From Phellopilus nigrolimitatus (taxonomy: Eukaryota; Basidiomycota; Agaricomycetes; Hymenochaetales; Hymenochaetaceae), in the NCBI GenBank assembly GCA_021029095.1, contig JAJOHG010000224.1, forward strand, positions 1 through 42,581: a DNA stretch of 42,581 nucleotides, given 5' to 3'. A program made the translations under genes and the position numbers. Under the pieces are notes generated by a model. That model worked only from the letters and a program-made list of their open reading frames with translations. It was not told where the DNA came from and ran no database searches. Shown here one piece after another: positions 10,023 to 21,881 of the stretch (its first letter is position 1; each line of letters opens with the position of its first letter).

Positions 10023-10498
10023 ACTACTACTGCCTACTAGCCGAAGATCCTCAAATCTCCGAATGATTAATGGACCGACCTAAAGTCAATCTTCGCGCGG
10101 GAACTGGCAATTGGCAATGTGGTGTGGAGCATTTGCAAGTGGTTTCCACATAAACTGTCCAAACGCCCTACCTGCTTTTGTATTTTCTTTTCGCTTGTAG
10201 CACTTTGCTTGAAGGTCAAAATTAGCCACGTGTATGATCGACGGTCGGAAGAAGAATGGATGATCGTGAAAGGTTGGGGATTATGTAAGCCCCATTCGAA
10301 GTGTAAATATGAAAATAAAAAATAAAAAAAGGAATCTTACTGGTCCAGCTCGCGCGCGTCGCGACAGGGCGCTCTTTCGCTTCCACTTTCAAAAGGCGCG
10401 CATTGTCGCTCCCTTTCCTTCCTTCTAACCTCCATCACACGTTGCCAACGGCGAGTAGAGGCTCACAAGCAGCAGTAACGACTGGCACGGCAACAATT
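10023..10498. other. Intergenic region upstream of the desaturase
   Basis: Holds the right target-site duplication within a short ACT trinucleotide run, then the desaturase promoter. The last 110 bases are pyrimidine-rich, as in fungal 5' leaders. No gene was seen. Confidence 0.45.
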
Positions 10499-12229
10499 AT
10501 GAAGATCAAGTCTGCTAACGGTGTCAACACCGTCGTTGACCAGGAGCAGGTCATTATTCCCGACCTCTCCATCAAGGATCTCCTCTCTGCGATTCCGTCA
10601 GTGCCAGTTTCCGACGAAAGAAAATACTTATTTACACGTTTATTTGCAGTCCTCATTGTTTCAAGAGATCTGCTATTCGGTCTTCGTTGTACATGTCCGT
10701 ATACAATTTCTTTTCTGTCCTTCCTTGAGTAGTATGCTCAACACTTCTTGTCTCCAGCGTCTGGGACGTGCTCCTCCTTGCTGGCACTTACAAGACCGCG
10801 AACTACCTTGACGAGCGCATTTCGCCCGAGTTCATACAGCTGCCCAGCCCGTACCTCTACAGCTTCGCTCGATTGGCGCTCTGGGCATTTTATAGTTTCT
10901 TTTCGGGATTATGGGGAACTGGCCTTTGGGTTATTGCACACGAATGTGGCCATCAAGCTTTTTCGGAGAGCAAACTAATCAACAATGCGGTTGGATGGGT
11001 TCTTCATTCTGCGTGAGTACTATAACCATCAATCTGGGGACCTTCGGCGATTCGAAGTCGCCGATATCATGGTTCCCCGTTTTTTAGATGCGTACTGACT
11101 ATATTGCGCTGTAGCATTGGCGTTCCATACCATTCTTGGCGTATCACGCATGCTAAGCATCATGCTTCTACGGGACATATGACCCAGGACCAAGTCTTCG
11201 TTCCTAAGACGCGCTCGCAGCTCGGCCTTCCTGCGCTTGATCCTGCGAAGGAAGATGTCTACGGCACGAGTGTTACCGATGAGGTAAAACGTGAGCTCTG
11301 GGAGGCTCTCGGCGATTCTCCTATCGGTGCGACGTGCAATGCTGCCCTGCAACTGGTAAGATTTGTGGCGGATTCATCACTACGCAAATAAAATTGACAA
11401 GGCTACAGGTTTTTGGCTGGCATATGTATATTTCGACCAACGCATCTGGCCAGAAGCGTTACCCGAAATTCACGAATCGTGAGTGCTTCTCTGTCCTTGT
11501 CGGTTCCGTTCTCATGTATTTATACTCTTCTACAGACTTCCTTCCGGGTGCGCCGCTATTCAAACCGCATGAATACTTTCAGATCATCCTGTCCGACATC
11601 GGCATTCTCATTTGGGCTGGGGTGCTTGCCTATTGGTCGTACACACGCGGCTTCAGCGAGATGTTCCGCCTCTACTTCGTGCCATATCTCTGGGTGAACC
11701 ACTGGCTGGTGCTCATCACCTTCCTCCAGCACACTGATCCGATCCTTCCTCACTACCGCCCGGCCGAATTCAGTTTCCCGCGCGGTGCTCTTGCGACACT
11801 CGACCGCAACCTTCTTGGCGACTTAGGACCCATTGGTGCTTGGCTCGGTGCAATGGCTACTCATGGCATCTCTGAGACGCACGTTCTCCATCACGTGTCG
11901 AGCAAGATCCCGCACTACAACGCCTGGGAGGCGACGTATGCGCTGAGGGAACGCCTCGCGCGTGCCGGAATTAAGCTTCAAGGAAGTCCCGGTGGCTGGT
12001 CCGAGGTCTACAGAGTTTACAGGCAGTGCAAGGTCAGTTAATAATGACAATGATATCGACTCATCTGATATTAATGTGCTGTTTGCTTTCCCAATAGTTC
12101 GTCGAGGACGAGGGTAACATTGTCTTCTATAAAAATGCGTATGGTCTCGCTGCCTCGCGGCCCCTCATCTCGGAGGGTGCGATCAGCGACTCTGGTATAG
12201 AGATTGATAGCCCCACCAAGGACTCCTAG
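10499..12229 (+). CDS. Delta-12 fatty acid desaturase (oleate desaturase)
   Basis: Endoplasmic-reticulum di-iron enzyme that turns oleoyl into linoleoyl chains. Seven exons give 445 residues, normal for microsomal Delta-12 desaturases. All three His boxes are present: H109ECGH, H145AKHH and H352VLHH. Hydrophobic segments flank them (for example LALWAFYSFFSGLWGTGLWVIA and the region before WVNHWLVLITFLQHTDP). Spliced landmarks include SIKDLLSAIPPHCFKRSAIRSSLY, the usual N-terminal signature. Introns: 10597-10649, 10695-10757, 11013-11114, 11356-11408, 11479-11535 and 12033-12097. The reading frame is intact, ending SGIEIDSPTKDS. The sequence cannot exclude a related specificity (Delta-15 or bifunctional), but Delta-12 is the usual basidiomycete member. 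Confidence 0.93.
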
Positions 12230-12774
12230 TCATCGTCTCCTTGACACGCATGCACCAACTGTCGAGCGATCATTGCATGGCCCGCTCGCTTAATCGACAG
12301 TTTCTTGGTTTGCTTGGTGATGGATAACGTTCACATATGTTCATGTTCTTCACGGTCTCCACTCATGATAGATGTGCTACACGCCATACTGACCATCTGA
12401 CACGACTCACTTTCTAGATCTTTAGATAACGTAGATAAAAGCTCTTGAATAATCTGAACACCTCCGGGTTTCTTGATGGCTCCTGACTGAGGTCGATATA
12501 AAATTTTAAATGGAATAAGACGGAAGTTGAGGGCTTTCGAGTCTATTTAGTTATCATTTACTGCCTTGATTGGTTTTCCTAAGCTTGAAAGGATGAGAGC
12601 AGAACTTCACTCCCAACTTTACTCTGGGCGTGGTCACGAAGATTCTGTGCAATAATTATCAATGAAATCCAACTGCCCGCTGATCTGCTAATCTCTATAT
12701 AATCAGGATTGAGAAGGCTGCTATGTCGAATTCTGTCCCCTTGTGCTTTGATTGGATGCCTGCTGCGTTTGACG
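12230..12774. other. Intergenic region after the desaturase
   Basis: Carries the desaturase 3' untranslated region and AT-rich sequence. An inverted CCAAT box (ATTGG, near 12750) precedes the TATA motif at 12775. No coding frame was supported. Confidence 0.4.
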
Positions 12775-12782
12775 TATAAAAG
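12775..12782 (+). promoter_or_regulatory. TATA box with upstream CCAAT motif
   Basis: TATAAAAG on plus, about 25 nt after an inverted CCAAT pentamer (ATTGG). This looks like a core promoter firing rightwards toward the small-protein gene at about 13147-14169. A second weaker TATTTAAAG lies near 12950, before a pyrimidine-rich stretch, and could be the true one. Confidence 0.4.
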
Positions 12783-13146
12783 ACACCCTATCAACCAGGA
12801 TCATCGGCGACGGCGGTCTCGGGCTCAGTATCGTGATTAGCCTAGTCTTCGGAAATGAACAAAATGAAGACAAGGCGTCCGCAGTCCGAGCGACCACGTA
12901 TCGGAGATGCCCGTTAGGCTATTTATACGTGGGTTTGTTGGCGATTATGGTATTTAAAGAGTGCGATGTTTCTTGCATCGTGCCCTGGCTGGTCCTGTGT
13001 TCAGCAATCCTCCCCTTCGACTTCCTGTCCCCTCTTTTTGACTCTGCGCTCTCTTAAGCATTTTTTAATCTGTAGCTAAAGCCGAAATCGATGTGCTGGA
13101 CACTTGCTGTTTCTTGTTCAATTCTTTCGAGCTCATATTTGATATC

Positions 13147-14169
13147 ATGATTTCCCTTTTGCTACGCACAGTCTTCATGATGATAGTCTTCCTTGTATTG
13201 GTCGAGGTGCGTTCTCGCCCAACCCAAAACCGCAATATCGAGTCCGGTGTCGGTGCGGTGACGATGCCTTTCATGAAGCAGTGAGTCTCTTTTCAGTCTC
13301 TGCGTCAAGCAGAACGTGAGGTGTGGCTCACGATTTGTTGTTTGTTTCTGACGTAAACTTGAAGTTACTCCGAATTTCAGGTACTTGTCATGTTCTTGAC
13401 GATGTATTTCTTATATGGCCAAAAATCTCACTCATTTGACTGTAATAGATCTCAGACGGGTTCGGAGGGACAGCAGAGGGTGAGGCAGCGGCCGTGTTCA
13501 TCAGTGAGTCCAAGACAATGTAATTTTTAGCGTTACGACGAACTGGCTAATTTACACTTCGGTTTGATTGACTGAAGGTCCCTTCGACAGCGTAGATCTA
13601 GCGAGTGTACCCTTCAGTGTGTACGAAATGCTGAAGCTCGCTAAGGAAATGGTGGAAGACGTTGAGGCCGAAATGTTTTACCCTGCCCTCGCCGACGCTG
13701 GGGAGGACACTTCGTTAGGTAGGAAAATTTCCCTTTTCTCTGTGGCGATGTATCAAACTGTTTATGAAAGTAGGACAAGCACTGGAAGTGGGAAAGGCGA
13801 AGAATGATGTGTTGTTTGCAACTGTATGCTCCTTTCTTTTTCTTCAGTCACATCGGTTTCTGAAAGCAGTATTAGGCAGCCGTACAAGCATTGAAAATCG
13901 AGGTAAATAGAGCAGCAATGAAGAAGACATTCTCTTTTACGCAAGTTCCATAGGCAGCACAGAACAAGGCCATGAAACTAAATGACCCGTATGGAGATTC
14001 CAAAGCTAACGGCGCTGAGTATGTTCGACCGCAGCCTTCTGGAAAATTCGCTGATACTTGTATTGATTTAAGAGCATACTTGAACTGGACAATTCAGGCC
14101 GACAGAAGTAACGCTGGGAAGAAATCTTGCGGAGTGCTACGTATATGTAATGTGGGACTTGATATTTAA
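13147..14169 (+). CDS. Small protein of unknown function, possibly secreted; 5' part unresolved
   Basis: I do not recognise the family. The 3' part splices cleanly: exons 13449-13503, 13578-13718, 13771-13823 and 13954-14169, with GT-AG introns and constant frame. They encode a run with SDGFGGTAEGEAAAVF, then SPFDSVDLASVPFSVYEML, EMVEDVEAEMFYPALADAG, VGQALEVGKAKNDVLFATAA, NDPYGDSKANGAEYV and KFADTCIDLRAYLNWTI, ending near CGVLRICNVGLDI. Two or three Cys sit near the C-terminus. A plausible start is the ATG at 13147, whose product opens with a signal-like hydrophobic stretch (LLLRTVFMMIVFLVLVEV). I could not join that exon in frame to 13449, so an unseen exon, a different start, or decay at the 5' end is possible. 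Tandem promoter motifs upstream support a gene here. Confidence 0.4.
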
Positions 14170-14643
14170 TTTCTTCCGAAGAGGGATTTTTTTTTTCAAA
14201 ATTGCAAACAAGGCGAGTGCAGTATGGAGAGAAAAGCTATTCATGGTAGAAGTAACAGCCACTCTGCGCGAAGTCAAACTGCAGGTCTTTCGATGCTATT
14301 AAAGATGGTCGAGTCTCTTACGTGAGGACTTGGGTTGTGCTCGTTCAATCACTAGCTGGTGATATTTTACTGCCTATCGATTTGAAAATGGCTCCATATG
14401 CATATTGTTTACTTTTGTGTTCTTCCACTGTACTAATGGATACACATATATCAGACCTACTATGAAGGATGTGAAAGCCTATATATGTGCCAGTTGTACT
14501 TCCAATAAATTGAATGAAATGTGGCTGGACTCGTGAAGCCTACCTCAGTGGCTGTGCCTCGATGATCGACCCGACTTCCGAGATTTGTGTGTAAATCTTT
14601 TGAGGTCAGCATCCTCGACTTGCGACCGTTTGCTCACTCCGCG
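14170..14643. other. Intergenic region upstream of UTP3/SAS10
   Basis: AT-rich DNA with no supported gene. It should hold the 3' end of the small-protein gene and the promoter of UTP3/SAS10. Confidence 0.4.
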
Positions 14644-16874
14644 ATGCCGCGACGCCGTGCTTCAAAAGTCAGCCCAGCGGCCAGGAAAAGCAAGAAATCT
14701 GGCTCGATAAAACGCTGGGACTCCCGCGATGATATCCCTCTCGACGAGGTTGACCAGTGTGAGCCGTTCATTCAAAACTTTGTCTACATGGAGCCTGAGC
14801 TTCTGACCGCGCCTTTTCTTAGTCCACGAGCAACGTGACAAAATCCTTCTTGAGGGAGAAGAGGGTGCTCCGGATAGTGATGGCGATGATGACGAAGTGT
14901 TCGCTCTGAAAGGGCTCGAGGCGTCCTCAGACGAAGAGGAAGAGGCTTTCGACGAGGAGGATGACGAAGTTGAGGAGGACGAGGATGCGCCCGTAACGAA
15001 AGCGAAGACGAAGACGAAGAAGACAGCTGCAAAAAAGGTGGCAAAGAAGGCTGCGCAGAGCTCTGAAGAGGAGGAGGAGGAGGAGGAAGAGGAGGAGTCG
15101 TGGGGGAAGAAGAAGTCTGCATACTACTCGTCGAATGCCGCGCAACTAGAGTCGGATGACGAAGATGCACACGAGATGGAGGAGCAAGAGGCGCTGCGTC
15201 TGCAGGCAAAGTTACGCGAGCCCATGCGCGAGGAGGACTTTGGTGTCGGCGAGGCGCTGCAGAGTGTATTTGATCCCAAAGTTATTGAGTGAGTTTCATA
15301 CTGTACTCTTGTATCTCATTTACTTTCTTCTCGCTAACCAAACTCTCAGCGATTTCTGGAAACCTGTCGAGAAACCTGCTGCGGTGGCGGTGAGCTCCGA
15401 CAGGACATCGCTTTTGAGACATCTAGAGAAGACCAGTCCTGAAACTTTGGCACTTGCGTTCGAGTGGGAGGATATTGCGCGGTCAGTTATCAAGACCGAG
15501 CAAAAGCTTACTCAGTGAGTTCAGTAATCTCTCAAATTAATTTGTATTCATCCTTCTCCAAGGATCGAATCAGCCGACTCCAATGACAAAAGCCTCGGAC
15601 TGGTTCATCTTCATCATCGTACGCATTGCTTTCTTGTCTTACATGCTTACTCTAATGTAAATCGCAGAGACGCAACTGACCTACGCATCCCTTCTTGCGT
15701 TCTACTTGCACTTACGTGCCTCTGAGAAGTATTCGGCGAAGCCAGAGCTCCTCAGACAACATCCCATATTGAAGCGATTGCTCACTCTTAAGCAGAGTCT
15801 TGCCACGCTCGACGACCTCGGCTTCAGTATGTCAGACTCCGATGATGATTTCGATGACGAAGACGAAGACGATAGCGATTATAGTGCGCTCGACGAACTC
15901 GATACGTGGCTCGCTACGCGGAAACAAGGTCTGGATGCTAGCGAGCTTGAGGATCTGCTTGCTGGTACGAAGACTTTGTCCAAGAACACAGCCGAACCAA
16001 AACCGAAAGCCAAGACAGAGTCGAAATTCAAGCAGGAGCAGCCGCCGAAGAAGAAACAGAAGGTCAGCAGTCGCCAGACGCTCCCAAAGATTGTGTTCGA
16101 CGTCGAAGAGCCAACTGTCGCGAAATCCGGGTCATCTTCAGCAAGGAAAAATACTTCGGCAGATCCGTACGGCGAGGTTTCCGCTCTGGACTTGGCCGAC
16201 GCGGCGGACAAGGTCATACGGCGGAAGGCTCTGCGCTTCCACACTTCAAAGATAGAAAGTGCCAGCGCACGACGGCAAGGCGCACGCAATGCTATGGGTG
16301 GCGACGAGGACATCCCGTATCGCGATCGTAGGAAGCAGGGAGAGAAACAGAAGAGAAGTAGTCTGGGTACGGGAGGTGCTGATCTGGATGACGCCGAGCC
16401 AGAGCCGCGGGAGCAACTGCGGAAGCGTGGAAGGGACGAAGACAATGACGGCGGCAGTAGCGCGGAGGACGATGATGACGGATACTATTCTCTGGTAAAG
16501 AAGCAAAAGAAGGACAAAACAGCGGAGAAGAAGGCTCAGTACGAGGCGGTTAAGAAAGCAAATAGGTAGGTTTTCATTTTATTGTGTCCGAGAAAGAGAG
16601 TTTATCTATCTGTTCTTGCAGCGTCGACTTCGCAGATGAAACTCCCAGCGGGCAGCGGTCTATTACACGCGCCATTCTTGCCAACAAGGGCCTCACGCCC
16701 AGACGTGGGAAGAGCGTGCGCAACCCTCGTGTCAAGAAAAGGCAGAAGTTTGAGAAAGCCAAGAAAAAGCTATCGTCCCAAAAAGCAGTCTACAAGGGGG
16801 GAGTCGGCGACACAGGCCGCTACGATGGCGAGAAGACTGGTATCTCAAAGGTTGTCAAGAGTGTCAAAATGTAG
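14644..16874 (+). CDS. UTP3: UTP3/SAS10, small-subunit processome protein
   Basis: Nucleolar component of the U3 snoRNP / small-subunit processome, needed for 18S rRNA maturation. Six exons give 650 residues. The N-terminus has [26 protein letters not shown], which matches the family opening. Very long acidic runs follow, then a Sas10/Utp3/C1D core with [17 protein letters not shown] and [14 protein letters not shown]. The C-terminal Sas10 domain has [45 protein letters not shown] and [17 protein letters not shown], then a short tail ending KVVKSVKM. Introns: 14759-14822, 15289-15349, 15515-15562, 15619-15667 and 16566-16621. The total is an exact multiple of three. Acidic tracts are encoded by GAG/GAA repeats, which explains the low complexity at about 15070-15100. 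It is read in the same direction as the EPL1-like gene 260 nt downstream. Confidence 0.92.
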
Positions 16875-17134
16875 TGGGTTTCGGGCACGGGGTATCTTTG
16901 AGCCACTTGCCACTTTCTATTCGCTTGTTATCACTTTTGCAAGGTTCCTGGTTTCTTTTGTAAGAGTAATTTAGGTGAGCAGTATGTTCTTATTGTGCAA
17001 GCCTCCGTTGACTGCTTAACGTGAAGCGTAATTTTAGTTATCTTTTTGTTAGATATGAGGTGGTGGCGGCCCCGTGGTGGTTTTCCAGCAGTACAAAATA
17101 TAATTCTGCTGCGAGTTCTTGCGAGTTCTTAGAA

Positions 17135-17876
17135 ATGGATAAAATCCCTATAATCGAACGAAAAGATGACCTGAAGACGTCTGACGACTCGGAGTTTATT
17201 CTTAAGAAGTCGTACGTTCCGTCTTCTTCACTCTAGGTGCTACTCACGACAGGCTTCCAAGTGCTGTAACGACAGAAGATTCATCTGAAGTGGACAGTTA
17301 TTTCTATTCAGACAATTTTGAAGTAAGAGTATCACGCCTTGTATGGAATCACGGGGAACTCACGCGTACCATCTAATGCTGCAGAAGACGTCTTTCAAAG
17401 CTATTCCCATAAAGCCTCGAGTCCGCGATCTTCCGTTCATACGTCCGCGAATTGGACGAGGAGGGCGGCTACACATCGACCGTTGGTATCCTACCAGGCG
17501 AACGCTTTCCGGAGAGGACCTCCTTCAGCTGAAATCAAGCCATACCAAGGGTGACGAGAACGTCACGGCATCTGAAGTCCGCGAAACTTTAGACAGAGTC
17601 GCCGAACGGTGGAGGTACGACTCGCCCGAAGAGGCTCTGTCTGATACGAGACATCCCTTGTACGACGACTTCGAACCTGAGTATATTGTACCTTTTTCCC
17701 AAGGACATCGTTTACTCACCTCATTTACAAGCGATGATACCATTTATATGCTCGCGGTCTATCAAAGAGGAGCAGTCGGTGCGCGCCTCCGACAAATCGA
17801 GAGAGGCGTGGATTCAGACATAAGCTCTGCATCGGCCGAAGAGCCGCTTGCCTCAATGAGACCTGAGCGTGCTTGA
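17135..17876 (+). CDS. Short protein resembling part of Enhancer of polycomb (EPL1)
   Basis: Three exons (17135-17211, 17253-17322, 17385-17876) give 212 residues. The centre has the run RPRIGRGGRLHIDR (GRGGR at residues 73-77), which resembles the RRRVGRGGR...DR segment of Enhancer of polycomb proteins, the scaffold of the NuA4 acetyltransferase. Further on, RVAERWRYDS and YDDFEPEYI resemble a segment that follows it in fungal EPL1. The protein lacks the long N-terminal EPcA region and would be a quarter of normal EPL1 length. It may be a truncated paralog, a fragment left by duplication, or an unrelated protein with a similar basic motif. The first intron (17212-17252) is only 41 nt, so the 5' model is less certain. 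It follows UTP3 on the same strand. Confidence 0.5.
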
Positions 17877-18799
17877 GTCTTCTCACTTCTTTCTTACTCT
17901 TATATGATCTAGTGTAGACATCTGCTGTCGGGAGTAATTTAACTTGAATTCATTCCTGTGAGGAAAATGTGCTCTACCTGTGGTCAAGAAAAGATAAGTC
18001 AGAACAGACGTCCTACAAACATTGCATCGCGGCTACGCTGATTGACAAGATGATATCAAAATACCGTCAAGAGTGGTGAGAACAACGCTGACCCACTACA
18101 ACCAGTATACTGGTCGATGCGCCATGCTTGAGGTACCATTGTATAGGCCCTTATGTTGATTGGACGATCTGCGGTGTTCATCCTAGTCATAACGGCGAAA
18201 TAAAGGTGACCCGGCACACGCGTGCCCCATGTAATCAAAAAAACCATAAGCTTCAGCGGACCCAGAAAATTCGCGAGGTCGCCAGCGGCCCTTATGAATG
18301 GGCAAACTTAAACTTCTCTTCATTCCCCCTCACTCCGCCCAATATCATTTCGTCACTTCTCAACATTCAACTCTGTTTTGTATTTACTCACCTCTGAATA
18401 AGTGCTTCTATTTTACGCTCTCGTTCTTTGAGTTCGATCAATAGTATTTCAGTCAGTAAACAAGCCAAACGTCTGCCTGCACGGAGAAAAAAAAAGAGGA
18501 AAGTCTTGAGCAGACAACGACAAAAAGGAATAAAAAGATCACAAGCCATAGCACACGAGTCAAAGGATACATCAGTCCAGTGAGAAACATACGGAACAAG
18601 CACAGAGAGAGCTTCCAAAAAGCTGCGTACAAGCAAGAAAGAGGAAGGAGAAGTAAAGGAACAAGACAGATCAGCTTTAACTCGTGTACATCAGATGCGA
18701 ATAGGCAGAGCCTTGCGAAATCTGCGACATATCATGGTCAACCATCAGCTTTAATGAAAAGGGAACAATGGAAAATAAATGATTAGTCCGAACGTCAGT
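17877..18799. other. Intergenic region between convergent genes
   Basis: Lies between the 3' ends of the EPL1-like gene (plus) and the Zn2Cys6 gene (minus). Both 3' untranslated regions must be here. No frame with coding character was found on either strand; the open frames are short and without recognisable motifs. Confidence 0.45.
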
Positions 18800-21700
18800 T
18801 CAAGCAAAGAAAGATTGATAATTCACAACATGGGTATCCTGATGCGACGGGGCCCCTGCTCCGTTCTGCGCGTAAGGGCTCGGCGAAACGGAGTCGATGA
18901 CCATCGGTTGTCCCTGCGCAACCGCGTTGCCATGAGTTTGTGTGCTCTGCTGTTGCTGGGATATCACGACCGACGCCATGTGGTTGATCTCTGACTCGCC
19001 GGCGAGCGTGTTGGCGTAGACACGTTCCATCTCAACGGCCTCCTCTCCGGCCTCTTCGTATGCGTAGTTGTATTGCTTGAGGCCCGCGATGCAGTTTGTC
19101 ACCTCCGGACGCCCGAGCCTGGCAAGCAACGAGCCGGAAGTCAAGCAACTGAAGTGCATCACGGCAGGGTCCAGTTTCTGGTCGGGTGTCGAAACATGCG
19201 TAAGCGAGGTCAGTTCCTAAAATGGTTAGCATGCTGCACGCACAAGGTAGCCGTTCGAAGTGAGAACACCAGTCTAGAACAACGCGATTATCTCAGCCCA
19301 GGGGAAAACGTGCAGTAGTATGGACTGTAGCGTACCAAACCAGCGACGCGGAGAGCGCCATGGAGCGCTTCATCCAGAAGCTTATGTTTAATGGTTTCTA
19401 TCGTAGGGATGCTCTGGACATTTGACATCGCGTTCATCCGTACCGTCTCGTTGAATTCTTTGATCCCGAAGTCATCGATGGCATTAAACACAATCACCCA
19501 CATAACGTGGTAAGTCGCGTCGCTAGCACCTAGAAAAATGAATAGATATATAAATAAAACTCTTAACGAGCAATAGACAAGAAGACGAACATGCAGTCAC
19601 GGCAGAGACAAAGTCCCATTCAGACTCGAAGTCATTAGGAACACCGACGCGCGGAAGGTGCTCGTCTCGCCATTCATTAAGGCTATTGACGATGCCACAG
19701 ACAACGTCGAAGGGAATTCCATCAGACTCCGTAGACGGTCGCCACAACTGTTTTGACAAGTGTCGACATATACGCGCGAGCGCGTGAGCGGCGCGGTAGT
19801 ACCCCTAAGTGCGAGTTGTCGAACGTCGAACAACAGAAGTTTCAAATTATCAGACATGCTCACCAAGAACTATAAAATCTCATCAGGTGAGCAATGACGT
19901 ATTTAGTCAGAAGACACGAACCTCGTATTGCTCTCTTGGCGATAGAGCCGCATTTTGTCCATCGTGGATTTCGGCTGGTATTGGATCGACCGTATAAAAG
20001 TCGATGTCGTAGTCATCGTCGTCACTGAGAATTTGCGTCAAGACAACTCAAGTTAACTAAATCAAACTTCGGAACTCACAGTTGTGGCTTGCGCCTGTAA
20101 TAAGCAGAATGGTATGCGTCCTGTTGAGTCGTGTATGAGGACAACGGAAGGTAGAACTATATTAAGAGGACAGAGGATATTACCGCTAGGCATGCCATCC
20201 ACCAAGCAAAAATCATGGTTCCCCGTGCTTCAGGGTCTTGAATGTTGGTCATGACAGATTTATGATTAATCTAGAGGGAACAACATTACTAGTATGCAAT
20301 GTACAACCGACAAACGGTACTTACCTGCAGGACGAGTAGGTGTCGGATAGCGCAGGTCAGCCAGAAACCATGAAAGCCTGAAATTAGGATTAGCGCAGTT
20401 GGAGCCGTTACCCTGGTGACAATAGCTCACCGTCTGGATCATCCGGAGTTTCTGCAAGAAGGAAGTAGTTTAGGTAAATGATTTGAAGGAACAAGGAAAG
20501 CCCTACGATTCTGCAACGGCTCGATAAGGAGCGCGATGACGACGTGGTCTACAGTGCTGATACGGTGCACCTTTTCCGCTTCTGCGACCTCACGCGCGCG
20601 GTTCACAAGAGTACGAGCCAGCCGGCTTTGTCCCCCACCACCTTCGCGGTCCTCGACGAGCAGTGGGTGCTCAGAGAACTTGGCGCCCCACGCCAGCACG
20701 GTTGCGAGTAGCGCGGGATGCAGCGGCTTTTCGGTCGGCGCGGGGGCGAGCGCCAACTTGAGACGTGAGCGGAATTGCGTTGGGTTGAGTAGCGGGAGGC
20801 GCGTGTGACATATTTGGAAGAAGACTTCGACGAGGTCGAGAGCAAATCTAATTGCGGGTTAGAAAAGATTGGGCAAGAAAAGAAAAAGCCTTGGTGCGTA
20901 CTCGATACGGAATGCATCACTTTCAAGACGCTTGCTCATATCGCCCCATTCATTGTATGCTGGTGACCGCCCGCGACTAGCGGCAGAAAATGATGCAGGA
21001 TCACTTAATGAATTTAGCCATTATTAGTCTTATGAGTTAAGATATTGAGATTTGTTAGGAATTAATCACGTAGGTCCCTCGGGAGAAAAGAGGTATGCCA
21101 GCAGCTGCGTCGTCGCAGAATGCGGTGACGAGCGCGAGTTCGGAAGCTGGTACGGCAGCGAGAGTGCATACTGCGTCCCGTATGGTCGATTTCCTTGTAG
21201 TGGGGGAGTATCGCCAGGGGGAGTTCTATTTATAAAATATGTCAATGTGCATCAGCGGCGTTCGGAAACAATTAATCGTACGACTTGGAACTAGATGAAC
21301 CAGGGGAACCACTGCTGGAGTAAAAAAGAGAGACATTGAGCGCTCTGACATGGTTGTCTCTAGTTTGCTCACTTGATATATGTTGAGCTAGAAGCCCGTG
21401 GACGACGGCTCACGCCGGTGACGCGCTTCTTTTCAGACGTAGCCTGCTGCACGAAGTGTCTGAGCAAGAAAAGTGAGTACGTAACCGTGCTTGGATAGAA
21501 TTTTAGGACGTACGTGCAGGGGTAGTTTTTTGATATGCAATGCTAGCATGGAAGGACCGTATCGGTAAGGCAGGCTATATGCTCCGCGAACTCGGTTAGA
21601 CTCACCTGGCACTAGATAGTATAGTATGAGCGCCGTTTAGCGCAGAGCTGACGGACAGAGCGAGGGAAACTTACCTTGTCTTGCCCTGCGAGTTGAGTGC

Positions 21701-21881
21701 ATCTGACCTTGCGCGACCTGCAGGCGTCGCAGGCGACGTTCTGTCGGCGGGGCGGGGGTAAAGTCTTCGCGAGCTCGTGCATGTGGTTCTGCTGCGTGGG
21801 CGTAGGGAGGCCGATGCTGGGCGTGGACGTCGCAGACGACGACGTGGACGACGGCACGGACAGGGACGAAGCTGTATCCAT
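18800..21881 (-). CDS. Zn2Cys6 fungal-specific transcription factor
   Basis: Nuclear DNA-binding regulator; target genes unknown. Seventeen exons give 689 residues. A Ser/Thr/Pro-rich start is followed by a zinc binuclear cluster with ligands C51, C54, C61, C70, C73 and C80 (C-x2-C-x6-C-x8-C-x2-C-x6-C), then the basic linker TSEKKR. The middle homology region begins at FALDLVEVFFQICHTRLPLLNP, as in fungal_trans proteins, and runs through HGFWLTCAIRHLLVLQ, MIFAWWMACLA, YYRAAHALARICRHLSKQLW and YHVMWVIVFNAI. The C-terminus is Gln-rich. Two exons are only 6 nt: 21606-21611 encodes C70-Q71, so it supplies a zinc ligand, and 19864-19869 encodes F-L. Others are 21 and 29 nt. Introns are otherwise 52-119 nt, and the spliced length is an exact multiple of three. 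It is divergent from TOM22, with 220 nt between start codons. Confidence 0.88.

Noticed and set aside
15000..15110. GAG/GAA/AAG-rich tract as a microsatellite or regulatory repeat
   Set aside because: It encodes the acidic and Lys-rich region expected in UTP3/SAS10 and stays in frame.
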